29,375 nt of DNA from an uncultured Collinsella sp. (GTDB taxonomy: Bacteria > Actinomycetota > Coriobacteriia > Coriobacteriales > Coriobacteriaceae): positions 1 through 29,375 of the forward strand of contig CABULX010000008.1 of assembly GCA_902492545.1 (NCBI GenBank). The letters are read 5' to 3'. A program made the translations under genes and the position numbers. A model generated the notes under the pieces. The model searched no databases and was not told where the DNA came from. It saw only the letters and a program-made list of their open reading frames with translations. Below, in pieces: positions 21,788 through 29,375 of the stretch (positions are counted from its first letter, which is position 1; the number at the start of each line of letters is the position of its first letter).

Positions 21788-22685
21788 TGTAAAGAAACGT
21801 GGCGGATTGGGACGTGGACTGAATGCTTTGGTCTCAGAGGCCGAGTATGAGACCGGCGGTTCGGCTGCATCGGCTTCAAATGCTGCATCTGAAACAAAAC
21901 TACCTATTGAGGATATCGTTCCCAACCCTAATCAGCCGCGAATTCACTTTAACGAAACTGAACTTCGCGAGTTGAGCGAGTCAATCCAAGAACATGGCGT
22001 TTTGCAGCCGCTTTTGGTTCGCAAGCATGGAAACGGCTATGAGATCATCGCTGGTGAGCGTCGTTACCAGGCGTCAAAGCTTGCTGGCCTTGAAGAATTG
22101 CCAGTCATCATTAAAGAGGTAAATGATGAAGAGATGCTGGCTCTTGCTCTTATCGAAAACCTTCAACGTTCAGATCTGAATCCCGTCGAAGAGGCTAAGG
22201 GCTATCGACAGCTCATCGATGCCAGCGGTATGACCCAGGAGGCATTGTCGAAGGCAGTAAGCAAGTCACGCTCTGCAATTACAAACTCGCTGCGTCTTCT
22301 CGATCTCCCCGAAGTAGTTCAGCAGATGATATTTGAGGGTAAACTTACTGCTGGTCATGCACGTGCGATTCTTGCAGTTCCCTATGAGGATGCTCGAATT
22401 CGACTTGCAGAGAAGGTTGTTGCAGAGGGCCTTTCCGTAAGAGCGACAGAAAATCTTGCTCCGTTGTTTTCTGCCGGAGAGACACCTAAGACGCCGAGGC
22501 CTGCAACCCCTCAGTCTTTTAAAAAGGCAGCCCGCGTGCTTCGTCAGGTTTTTAATACCAACGTGCGTGTGAAGAGCTCGCGTGGAAAGAATAAGATTGA
22601 GATTGAGTTTAAAGACGAGGAAGAGCTCTCTCGTATTCTTGGCGAAATGATTCAGTTTGATCAAGGAGGCCAAGATGAGGAATAG
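21780..22685 (+). CDS. parB: Chromosome partitioning protein ParB (Spo0J)
   Basis: A 301-residue CTPase/DNA-binding protein. The N-terminus KKRGGLGRGLNALV is the ParA-stimulating motif. The CTP-binding fold has PNPNQPR and GERRYQASKLAGL (boxes I and II), then IENLQRSDLNPVEEAKGY. The helix-turn-helix TQEALSKAVSKSRSAITNSLRLLDLP at about 150-175 reads parS, and the C-terminal segment (FKKAARVLRQVFNTNVRVK onward) dimerises. It loads at parS and slides along DNA as a clamp. The GTG start overlaps parA by 8 bases, with GAGGTG upstream. The targets are the three sites at 20854-20947. Confidence 0.96.
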   Translation: MPSVKKRGGLGRGLNALVSEAEYETGGSAASASNAASETKLPIEDIVPNPNQPRIHFNETELRELSESIQEHGVLQPLLVRKHGNGYEIIAGERRYQASKLAGLEELPVIIKEVNDEEMLALALIENLQRSDLNPVEEAKGYRQLIDASGMTQEALSKAVSKSRSAITNSLRLLDLPEVVQQMIFEGKLTAGHARAILAVPYEDARIRLAEKVVAEGLSVRATENLAPLFSAGETPKTPRPATPQSFKKAARVLRQVFNTNVRVKSSRGKNKIEIEFKDEEELSRILGEMIQFDQGGQDEE

Positions 22686-22929
22686 AATTTTAACTGCGAT
22701 TGCATTGGCGACGACTGTCGCGGCTGGTGCCTTCGCTGGCTATAAGATCGCGACAGACGATGAACTTCGAGGTCGTTTGCTTCGTAGTGCGCAAGATATT
22801 GTCGATACATCCAAGAAGAAAATGGATGTTATGACAGAAGATGTTGCCATGCGTACAGCTCAGGTAACGAAGAATCCCAAGATTAATCAGGGTTGGGTCA
22901 GCAACCAATGGGAAAATGTAGGCTATTAG
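22675..22929 (+). CDS. Small single-span membrane protein coupled to parB
   Basis: An 84-residue protein of unknown function. It starts MRNRILTAIALATTVAAGAFAGYKIATD: a short basic N-terminus, one hydrophobic helix (about residues 5-25) with a glycine/alanine-rich face, then a charged helical region (ELRGRLLRSAQDIVDTSKKKMDVMTEDV) and a short tail. The pattern resembles YtxH-like proteins, but I do not claim the family. ATG at 22675 has AAGGAGG 5 bases upstream and overlaps the last 11 bases of parB, so it is translated with it. It closes the parA-parB operon; a membrane anchor or regulator for segregation is possible but only an inference from position. Confidence 0.78.
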   Translation: MRNRILTAIALATTVAAGAFAGYKIATDDELRGRLLRSAQDIVDTSKKKMDVMTEDVAMRTAQVTKNPKINQGWVSNQWENVGY

Positions 22930-22937
22930 GTACCTAA
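22926..22937. repeat. Palindrome TTAGGTACCTAA over the stop codon
   Basis: The second exact copy of the 12-base palindrome found at 19422-19433. Here it overlaps the stop codon of the small membrane protein gene. Confidence 0.4.
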
Positions 22938-22959
22938 CAATTACTTAGCATATTGTGAT

Positions 22960-22998
22960 GGGTCCTTGTCTGATTCACGAGACAAGGACCCCTTATTT
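22960..22998 (+). terminator. Terminator of the parA-parB operon
   Basis: A perfect 12-bp stem GGGTCCTTGTCT/AGACAAGGACCC (22960-22971 with 22980-22991) is followed by CTTATTTT on the plus strand. It lies 30 bases after the small membrane protein gene. Confidence 0.85.
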
Positions 22999-23053
22999 TG
23001 GCCGTAAAAATGGGACCAGTAGCAGCTGATTCAAAATTAAGGTCAATAAATGA

Positions 23054-23090
23054 AACGACCCCGGTTGCATATCCTGCAACCGGGGTCGTT
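23054..23090 (-). terminator. rlmN terminator
   Basis: A perfect 16-bp inverted repeat AACGACCCCGGTTGCA (23054-23069 with 23075-23090), loop of 5. On the minus strand it is followed by TCATTTATT, a moderate T tract. It lies 37 bases past the rlmN stop. Confidence 0.82.
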
Positions 23091-23093
23091 CGA

Positions 23094-23109
23094 TGTTTCA
23101 CATGAAACG
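23094..23109. other. Degenerate parS site downstream of rlmN
   Basis: TGTTTCACATGAAACG matches parS at 14 of 16 positions and lies in non-coding sequence between the rlmN stop and its terminator. A non-coding location makes chance less likely than for sites in genes. Confidence 0.5.
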
Positions 23110-23127
23110 TTTTGGGGTGCGACTCCC

Positions 23128-24180
23128 CTATGCGTTCTTCTGAACTTTGAAGCGCTGCTTCAGCTGTCCGCAAGCGGCGTCAATATCGTTACCACGGGAG
23201 TTACGAATCGTTGTCTCGATGCCACGGGACTCAAGGCGACGCTGAAGATCCTCAACCTTATGAATCGGCGACGGCTTGAGCGGGCTACCCTCGATGTCGT
23301 TAAGCTGAATGAGGTTAACGTGGCACAGCGTTCCCTCGCAGAAGTCGCAAAGCGCCTGCATTTCCGGATTCGTATCGTTGACGCCTTCGATCATGGCATA
23401 CTCATAGGTTGGGCGGCGGCCGGTCTTCTCGGTGTAGAGCTGAAGCGCTTCGTGAAGGCGAAGCAGCGTGTACTTCTTAACACCGGGCATGAGCTTATTG
23501 CGCGTCGACTGGATGGCGGAATGCAGTGAAACAGCAAGCGTGAACTGCTCGGGGATGTCGGCAAATTTGCGAATACCGGGAATAACGCCACTGGTAGAGA
23601 CGGTGAGGTGACGAGCGCCGATACCGATGCCATCGGGGTCGTTGAGGATTCGCAGCGCCTTGAGAACCTCGTCGTAGTTGGCAAACGGCTCGCCCTGGCC
23701 CATGAAGACAACGCTCGTGGCGCGCTCGCCAAAGTCGTTGGATACATGAAGTACCTGGTCGACGATCTCTTGAGCGGTCAGAGAGCGCTTGAGGCCGTTG
23801 AGACCGGTAGCGCAAAAGGCGCAGCCCATGCCACAGCCAGCTTGGGTGGAAACGCAGACGGAAAGCTTGTTACGACGGGGCATGCCGACAGTCTCGACGG
23901 AAACGCCGTCGTGGTACTCGAGCAAATACTTGCGAGAGCCATCTTTGGAAACCTGCTTGGTTAGTTCAGTCGGCGTGTCAAAGGCAAAAGCCTCTTTAAG
24001 CTGCTCGCGGAAAGCCTTAGGAAGGTTTGTCATATCGTCAAACGAACAAACGTTCTTCTCAAAGACCCATTCGATGAGCTGCTTCGCGCGGAAGGCTGGC
24101 TGGCCAAGTTCGGCCACGAGCTCGCGAATATCGTTTTGGCTCAAGTCGCGAATGTCCTGAGATTTAGTCCTGGGATTCAT
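23128..24180 (-). CDS. rlmN: Dual-specificity RNA methyltransferase RlmN
   Basis: A 350-residue radical-SAM enzyme that makes 2-methyladenosine at 23S rRNA A2503 and at position 37 of some tRNAs. The iron-sulfur cluster cysteines are C116, C120 and C123 (QAGCGMGCAFC); the resolving and methyl-carrying cysteines are C109 (VCVST) and C337 (GNDIDAACGQL), matching E. coli C118 and C355. The N-terminal RNA-binding helical domain is present (RAKQLIEWVFEKNV). The ATG has GAAAGG a few bases upstream. It is the only minus-strand gene in the segregation/cell-wall stretch, transcribed towards the origin and divergent from ddl. Confidence 0.96.
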   Translation of the reverse strand: MNPRTKSQDIRDLSQNDIRELVAELGQPAFRAKQLIEWVFEKNVCSFDDMTNLPKAFREQLKEAFAFDTPTELTKQVSKDGSRKYLLEYHDGVSVETVGMPRRNKLSVCVSTQAGCGMGCAFCATGLNGLKRSLTAQEIVDQVLHVSNDFGERATSVVFMGQGEPFANYDEVLKALRILNDPDGIGIGARHLTVSTSGVIPGIRKFADIPEQFTLAVSLHSAIQSTRNKLMPGVKKYTLLRLHEALQLYTEKTGRRPTYEYAMIEGVNDTNPEMQALCDFCEGTLCHVNLIQLNDIEGSPLKPSPIHKVEDLQRRLESRGIETTIRNSRGNDIDAACGQLKQRFKVQKNA

Positions 24181-24195
24181 GGAAGCCTTTCGATT

Positions 24196-24225
24196 TTGGG
24201 GAAACGTAGAGGGTATCGCTACAAT
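24196..24225 (+). promoter_or_regulatory. Candidate ddl promoter
   Basis: TTGGGG (24196-24201) and TACAAT (24220-24225) are 18 bases apart, 40 bases before the ddl start. The -10 is strong and the -35 weak. Confidence 0.42.
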
Positions 24226-24265
24226 ATGGTATCAGCTGCAGAAATTATAGAGGAGGAGTCTGCCC

Positions 24266-25231
24266 ATGCCGGGTAAAAGCCTAGAGAACATGCACGTAGC
24301 GGTCTTGGCGGGCGGTCATTCCGCTGAGCGCGAGATCTCGCTCAATTCGGGAAAGAACGTCGTGGTTGCCTTGAAGGAGGCCGGCTACACTTCGGTGGAG
24401 CTGCTCGACACGGCTGCTGATGACTTTATGGTAACCATGGCAACCGGCGGCTTTGACGTGGCGTTTATCGCCATGCACGGTGCCGGCGGCGAGGATGGCG
24501 CCATGCAAGGCGCCATGGAGACCCTGGGTATCCCCTACACGGCTTCGGGCGTGCTTGCCAGCGCCTGCGGTGCCGACAAGGAGGTCTCTAAGCTCCTGTA
24601 CGCCAAGGCGGGCATTCCCATTGCCCCCGGCCTTGCGCTCGAGGTGGGCGATGAAGTCGATATCGATCGTATCGTCGAGGTTTGTGGCGAGCGCTGCTTT
24701 GTGAAGCCGGCCGTCAACGGTTCCAGCTATGGCATTTCCCTGGTCCATGAGCCCTCCGAGCTGCCCGCGGCAATCGCCAAGGCGTTTGAGTACGGCGACA
24801 AAGTACTGGTCGAGAAGTGCATCGAGGGTACCGAGATCACCGTCGGCGTATACGGCGAAGATGACGTGCGCGCTCTGCCGATTGTCGAGATTCGTAAGCC
24901 CGAGGACTGCGAGTTCTACGATCTGGACGTGAAGTATGTCGACCCTACGGACATCCATCGTATTCCGGCGCAGATTTCACCCGAGAATTACGCTCGCGCT
25001 CAGGAGCTTGCCTGTGCTGCTCACAAGGCCCTCGGTTGCCTGGGCATCTCGCGCAGCGATTTTATCGTGAGCGAGGACGGCCCCGTCATCCTCGAGACCA
25101 ATACCATTCCCGGAATGACCGATACGTCGCTGTATCCGGATGAGATTCGCCACACCGACGACATGACGTTCCCGCAGGTCTGTGACAGCCTGATCCGTAT
25201 GGGCCTTCGTCGAGCGGGCATTGCATGCTAA
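24266..25231 (+). CDS. ddl: D-alanine--D-alanine ligase
   Basis: A 321-residue ATP-grasp ligase. It shows the N-terminal LAGGHSAEREISLNSG (second D-Ala site glutamate), AMHGAGGEDGAMQG, the ATP-grasp KPAVNGSSYGIS and EKCIEGTEITVGV, the omega-loop EFYDLDVKYVDP and metal-binding ILETNTIPGMTDTSLYP. The tyrosine-containing omega loop fits D-Ala-D-Ala rather than D-Ala-D-Lac ligases. It supplies the dipeptide of peptidoglycan precursors in the cytoplasm. The ATG has GAGGAGGAG 7 bases upstream. It ends by overlapping the DinG-type gene by 7 bases, giving an unusual cell wall/DNA repair operon. Confidence 0.95.
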   Translation: MPGKSLENMHVAVLAGGHSAEREISLNSGKNVVVALKEAGYTSVELLDTAADDFMVTMATGGFDVAFIAMHGAGGEDGAMQGAMETLGIPYTASGVLASACGADKEVSKLLYAKAGIPIAPGLALEVGDEVDIDRIVEVCGERCFVKPAVNGSSYGISLVHEPSELPAAIAKAFEYGDKVLVEKCIEGTEITVGVYGEDDVRALPIVEIRKPEDCEFYDLDVKYVDPTDIHRIPAQISPENYARAQELACAAHKALGCLGISRSDFIVSEDGPVILETNTIPGMTDTSLYPDEIRHTDDMTFPQVCDSLIRMGLRRAGIAC

Positions 25232-28119
25232 TCGAGGACGCGGTTTTGTCAGGAACGCCGCAGTTTGTCATCGACTCCTATGCCACGCTTGCCGAGCGCG
25301 CCAAAACACAGTCCTTCGGCCTTATTGAGGAAGATGTGATCGTCCTCGATACCGAGACAACGGGTCTTTCGGTGCAGGACAACGAGCTGATCGAGATCTC
25401 GGCGGCCCGCCTTTCGGGTCGCGAGGTCGTCGACCGCTTCGATACCTTCGTGCATCCCAAGCAGCTGATTCCCGCCGAGATTACCGAGCTCACGAGCATT
25501 ACAAATGCCGATGTGGCAGATGCCCCGTCGGCTGTTGAGGCCGTCGCCGCTCTCGCCGATTTTGTCGGTGGTTGCCCGGTGATCGCACATAACGCCACGT
25601 TCGACCGCTCGTTTATCGAGTCGGTCAAAGGCGGCGTCAACGTGAGCGATATTTGGATCGATTCGCTGGCGCTGTCGCGCATCGCGCTTCCTCGCCTGGC
25701 CTCGCACAAGTTGTCTTTTATGGCCGATCTGTTTGGCTGTGACTCGGTATCACACCGTGCCAATGCCGACGTCGACGCCCTGTGTGGCGTATGGCGCGTG
25801 TTGCTCGTGGCGCTCACCGACTTGCCTCAGGGCCTCATGGCGCGCCTAGCCGACATGCATCCGGATGTGCCTTGGTCCTATCGTCCTATCTTCTCATTCT
25901 TGGCGGGGCAGAACCCTGGTTCTATCTTCTCTCTCAGCGCCGCTCGTGCTGACGTTCTCAAGGCCGATCGCGCCGACGATCGGGTGGACGCCGACGAACT
26001 GCCGGTACTCAAGATGCCGAGTCGTGAGGAGATTGAGGCAGACTATGCGCCAGGTGGCCTGGTCAATCGCATGTATCCCACCTACGAGCCGCGTGATGAG
26101 CAGATCGCGATGGCGCTCGAGGTCCGCGATGCGCTGGTCACGGGCACTCATCGTGTAATTGAGGCGGGCACGGGCGTCGGCAAATCGATGGCCTATCTGG
26201 TGCCTTTTGCCGAGGCAGCACGCCGTAACAACATCACGGTTGGTATTGCGACCAAATCGAACAATCTTGCCGACCAGCTCATGTACCATGAGCTGCCAAA
26301 ACTTGCCGAGCAACTGGACGGTGGCCTGTCATTTTGCGCCCTCAAGGGCTATGACCACTATCCGTGCCTGCGCAAGCTTGAGCGCATGAGCCGCGGCCAG
26401 GTCGAGATTACCACCAAGCGCGATCCGGCGGACACGCTCACGGCGGTCGCGGTCATTATGGCGTACGTCTGCCAATCAGCCGATGGCGACCTCGACTCGC
26501 TCGGCATTCGGTGGCGCAGCGTCAACCGCCCCGACTTTACGACGGCCTCGCGCGAGTGTGCTCGTCGCCTCTGCCCGTTTTTCCCTGATAAATGTTTGGT
26601 CCACGGCGCTCGCCGTCGTGCAGCGCATGCCGACGTGGTGGTCACCAACCATTCCCTGCTGTTCCGCAATGTTGCGGCCGAGGGCAGGATTTTGCCTCCG
26701 ATTCGTCATTGGGTAATCGACGAGGCTCATTCTATCGAGCGCGAGGCGCGCCGTCAGTGGGCGCGCGTGGTGTCGGCGGACGAATCACGCGTTCTGTTTG
26801 AGCGCCTGGGTGGCTCGAGCACCGGTGCGCTAAGCCAGGTCTCCCGTGATTTGGCAACCTCCGAGGGCTCTACGCTCTATCTGGGCCTTACTGCCAAGGC
26901 GACGTCGACGGTTGCGCGCGCGAGCATGGCAATCGCCGACGTGTTCGATGGCGTTCGCGAGCTCGGCCGCCGTGCCCGTGGGGGTTATGACAATGCCAAT
27001 CTATGGATTGGCCCCGAGCTGCGCGAATCTGACGACTGGCATGATTTCTTACAGTCGGCCTACGCTGCCATCGATGCATTGGAACAAGCTGACAAGTGCG
27101 TCGACGCGCTGGTGCAAGCCGTCGCCGCCGACAAGCCCGAGGTTGTTGTCGACTTGGGCGATATCTCGCGCCGCCTGCACGAGCTGGCCGAGAACCTCAA
27201 ACTCATCATCGACGGCACCGATGAACACTACGTGTATTCGCTGCAGGTCAATCGCAGGTTGCGTGCCGGCGGAGAGTCAATGACCGCAGAGCGCATCGAC
27301 ATTGGCGAGGCCTTGGCAACCGAGTGGCTGCCCGAGGTTCACACGGCTATCTTTGCCTCGGCGACCATGACGGTGTCCAAAAGCTTTGAACACTTTAACC
27401 ACGCGGTCGGCCTCGATCGCATCGGTGCTTCAACATCCTCATCGCTGCACTTGGACTCGAGCTACGACTTTGATTCGAACATGGCTGTAGTCGTTGCGGG
27501 CGATATACCCGATCCGCGCGATCGTGAGAGCTATCTTACGGCGCTCGAGCGCGTGCTGGTCGACGCCCATCTTGCCATGGGCGGATCGGTGCTCACATTG
27601 TTTACCAATCGGCGCGACATGGAAGACCTGTACGCCCGCGTTGAGCCCAAGATGGCCCGTGCGGGTCTGGAGCTCAACTGCCAGCAGCGCAACTCATCTC
27701 CTCGTCGCCTGCGCGACCGGTTTATCAACGAGCCGACCTCGTCGCTTTTTGCTCTTAAGGCCTTCTGGGAGGGATTCGACGCCAGCGGCGAGACACTGCG
27801 CTGCGTCATCATTCCCAAGCTGCCGTTCTCGAGCCCCACGGACCCGCTCTCGTGCGAGCGCAACCTGCGCGAAGACCGCGCTTGGGCGCGCTATTCGCTG
27901 CCCGAGGCGGTGCTTGAGGTCAAGCAGGCGGCCGGCCGCCTTATCCGCTCGTCGACCGATTGCGGCGTGCTGATTCTGGCCGACCCGCGCCTGGTGACGA
28001 AGGGCTACGGAAAGAAGTTCTTAACGTCGCTGCCCACGAGCTCCTACCAGCGCATCGAATCGGCGCAGATCGGGCACTATCTGCAACTGTGGCGCGCACG
28101 CCACGAGCGGCGGCGCTAA
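25225..28119 (+). CDS. dinG: DinG-type helicase with N-terminal DEDD exonuclease domain
   Basis: A 964-residue fusion. Residues about 35-195 are a DnaQ-like 3'-5' exonuclease with all DEDDh residues in VLDTETTGL (D42, E44), AHNATFDRSF (D127) and SHRANADVDAL (H177, D182). Residues about 285-960 are an XPD/DinG superfamily 2 helicase with Walker A AGTGVGKS at 314-321, DEAH box at 499-502 and ASATM near 712. Four cysteines (C381, C445, C450, C457) fit the DinG iron-sulfur cluster. Motif VI reads QAAGRLIRS near 913. DinG unwinds damaged or R-loop structures; the exonuclease fusion is also seen in Firmicutes DinG. The ATG overlaps ddl by 7 bases, and the stop overlaps that of the convergent WYL gene. 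Confidence 0.94.
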   Translation: MLIEDAVLSGTPQFVIDSYATLAERAKTQSFGLIEEDVIVLDTETTGLSVQDNELIEISAARLSGREVVDRFDTFVHPKQLIPAEITELTSITNADVADAPSAVEAVAALADFVGGCPVIAHNATFDRSFIESVKGGVNVSDIWIDSLALSRIALPRLASHKLSFMADLFGCDSVSHRANADVDALCGVWRVLLVALTDLPQGLMARLADMHPDVPWSYRPIFSFLAGQNPGSIFSLSAARADVLKADRADDRVDADELPVLKMPSREEIEADYAPGGLVNRMYPTYEPRDEQIAMALEVRDALVTGTHRVIEAGTGVGKSMAYLVPFAEAARRNNITVGIATKSNNLADQLMYHELPKLAEQLDGGLSFCALKGYDHYPCLRKLERMSRGQVEITTKRDPADTLTAVAVIMAYVCQSADGDLDSLGIRWRSVNRPDFTTASRECARRLCPFFPDKCLVHGARRRAAHADVVVTNHSLLFRNVAAEGRILPPIRHWVIDEAHSIEREARRQWARVVSADESRVLFERLGGSSTGALSQVSRDLATSEGSTLYLGLTAKATSTVARASMAIADVFDGVRELGRRARGGYDNANLWIGPELRESDDWHDFLQSAYAAIDALEQADKCVDALVQAVAADKPEVVVDLGDISRRLHELAENLKLIIDGTDEHYVYSLQVNRRLRAGGESMTAERIDIGEALATEWLPEVHTAIFASATMTVSKSFEHFNHAVGLDRIGASTSSSLHLDSSYDFDSNMAVVVAGDIPDPRDRESYLTALERVLVDAHLAMGGSVLTLFTNRRDMEDLYARVEPKMARAGLELNCQQRNSSPRRLRDRFINEPTSSLFALKAFWEGFDASGETLRCVIIPKLPFSSPTDPLSCERNLREDRAWARYSLPEAVLEVKQAAGRLIRSSTDCGVLILADPRLVTKGYGKKFLTSLPTSSYQRIESAQIGHYLQLWRARHERRR

Positions 28120-29033
28120 AGCGGACAGACGAGGGTTTTTGCCATATCGCACAGGCGCTTTGACAGGGCGGGGTCATCCAAGATGCGGATGGCTCCGCCC
28201 GCTGCGATTACCTGGCTCAGTAGCCAACGCTCGGAGCCGTAATGCACGGTTACCGTTGCCATGTCTGCCCCGCCGCGCTCGATTAGGGTGATGCCGGCCC
28301 AGTCCAGATGCTCCGCCATATCGAATGGCATCAAGAGCTTTGCGCTGCGCTGCGTCCGGGCAAGGGAATCGTGGAGGGATGCGACGTCCGGTGTGTGAGG
28401 CACGACGGAGTCTTCCGTCAAGGCGAGTCCCTCGATTTTATCCATGCGATAGGTGCGCTGCTCATCGACTGTGATGTCCCAGGCAATCAGGTATGTTTGG
28501 TCGCCGTTTGCCGTAATGCGCAAGGGGTCGACCAGACGCTCGCGTGGCCGTGCATCGTCCATCGAGCGATATGAGATGCGGCAGCGAACGCCGTCCTGAA
28601 TGGCGCAGCTCAGCTGCTGCCAGTGCGACCCGTGGTTGACGGTGTCAAAGACGCGCTGGTTATAGCCGAGCTCTTCGGGTAGAAGGGCATGTCGAATCCG
28701 GGCTGCCGTCTGCGGCTCGATCCCCAACGATTCAAGTTCGTGGTTGAGCACAGCGCCCTCGGCGGCACTCAGGCGCAACGGTAGCACACGCCCGGCGTCA
28801 CCGGTGAGGATCACACGCTCGCCGTGGCATTCGCAGATGATGCGCGCACCAGATTCTCGGTCCGCGAGCGTCGAGACGATCTCGAGAATCTCGTCGAGCG
28901 ATACTCCCGTGATGTCAAAGCGGCTGCAAATCTCGGTTCGTGTCATGCCGCTCTCGCCGGCGGCGTAGAGGGCCTCCATGATGTCGATGGCGCGCGAGAG
29001 TCTCTGCTCGCTGGTGAGTTTACGCACGGGCAT
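28116..29033 (-). CDS. WYL-domain transcriptional regulator (PafC-like position)
   Basis: A 305-residue protein with an N-terminal winged helix (residues about 5-65: LSRAIDIMEALYAAGESGMTRTEICSRFDITGVS), a central region and a WYL domain (about 140-215) ending YRMDKIEGLAL, then a C-terminal WCX-like part. WYL domains sense nucleic acids or other ligands. It is the downstream member of a tandem pair; in mycobacteria the analogous PafB-PafC pair activates a LexA-independent DNA damage response. I use ATG 29033, which overlaps the upstream gene by 14 bases; an in-frame TTG at 29054 is possible. The adjacent convergent dinG-type gene fits a repair theme, but a link is inference. Confidence 0.87.
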   Translation of the reverse strand: MPVRKLTSEQRLSRAIDIMEALYAAGESGMTRTEICSRFDITGVSLDEILEIVSTLADRESGARIICECHGERVILTGDAGRVLPLRLSAAEGAVLNHELESLGIEPQTAARIRHALLPEELGYNQRVFDTVNHGSHWQQLSCAIQDGVRCRISYRSMDDARPRERLVDPLRITANGDQTYLIAWDITVDEQRTYRMDKIEGLALTEDSVVPHTPDVASLHDSLARTQRSAKLLMPFDMAEHLDWAGITLIERGGADMATVTVHYGSERWLLSQVIAAGGAIRILDDPALSKRLCDMAKTLVCPL

Positions 29034-29375
29034 GCTCGTGCACCGTCCTTTCAATGAGGTGGTTCCACGCCTGTTTGAGCGATTTGGGGGCCACGGGCCT
29101 CATGCCGTCCATGGCGTGGGCCATGCAAAATGAGGCGCCGGCTTCAAGATCGCGCACGTCAACGGTCCAGGTCCATCCCACATCGGTGTGTACGAGCTCA
29201 CCTCGCCCACGCGTGAGACCGTTGATCATATCGATCTGCGTCTGAGGGGCGAATGAGAACGTGGCTGCAACGGGCGGTCGGTCGGCAAAATCGAATTCAA
29301 AGAACAGGTAGTCGCTGAGGTTGAAGTCCGCGGGGATGACGTAGGCCTTCGAAGGACGCCAAGCGCGAACGATAC
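29020..29375 (-). CDS. Second WYL-domain regulator, C-terminal part only
   Basis: The last 118 residues of a gene that starts beyond the right edge. The visible part begins IVRAWRPSKAYVIPADFNLSDYLFFEFDF and continues through a beta-rich region to DVRDLEAGASFCMAHAMDG and SLKQAWNHLIERTVHEHARA. This corresponds to the end of a WYL domain followed by its WCX C-terminal extension. It is co-transcribed with and overlaps the next WYL gene, making a PafB-PafC-like tandem. Its DNA-binding domain is not visible. Confidence 0.75.
   Translation of the reverse strand, partial: IVRAWRPSKAYVIPADFNLSDYLFFEFDFADRPPVAATFSFAPQTQIDMINGLTRGRGELVHTDVGWTWTVDVRDLEAGASFCMAHAMDGMRPVAPKSLKQAWNHLIERTVHEHARA

Overview
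The window is a chromosomal origin region from a GC-rich actinobacterium, most likely of class Coriobacteriia (Collinsella or a close relative). I base this on about 60% GC in most genes, the actinobacterial order gyrB-gyrA-tRNA-Ile-tRNA-Ala, two tandem WYL regulators, and the protein sequences as I recognise them. No database was searched, so the genus is an inference.

The origin lies between about 14.2 and 17.9 kb, and genes mostly point away from it. To the left, on the minus strand: an uncharacterised ATPase/winged-helix gene, dnaA, dnaN, recF and a DciA-like gene, ending at a strong terminator; then gyrB-gyrA with its own terminator; a tRNA operon (Ile, Ala, Ile); a three-gene operon of a bifunctional nuclease and two unknown proteins; and typA. 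The far left carries two plus-strand genes (a TRIC-type channel and a secreted/membrane bactofilin-like protein) and the 3' end of a tRNA-Ser gene, followed by a hairpin-rich element holding an inverted copy of that tRNA end.

To the right, on the plus strand: rpmH, rnpA, yidD, yidC and jag (ribosome, RNase P and membrane insertion), ending at a terminator. Next come rsmG, three perfect parS sites at exact 39-bp intervals, parA, parB and a small membrane-protein gene overlapping parB. Then follow rlmN (minus strand), ddl overlapping a DinG-type exonuclease/helicase gene, and two minus-strand WYL regulators resembling PafB/PafC, the second cut by the window edge.

Together these genes cover initiation (DnaA, DnaN, DciA), topology (gyrase), repair (RecF, DinG), segregation (ParA, ParB, parS) and translation or membrane biogenesis. 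Least explained by known biology: (1) the gene directly upstream of dnaA, which joins an RsbW/SpoIIAB-like ATPase fold, a 170-residue Q/P/M/Y-rich prion-like linker and a C-terminal winged helix; (2) an origin with non-canonical DnaA boxes (TTTTCAACA), matched by substitutions in the DnaA DNA-recognition motif, plus a DnaA-trio-like repeat; (3) a 155-bp palindrome with 34-bp perfect arms between gyrA and the tRNA operon; (4) the tRNA-Ser-derived hairpin element at the left end.
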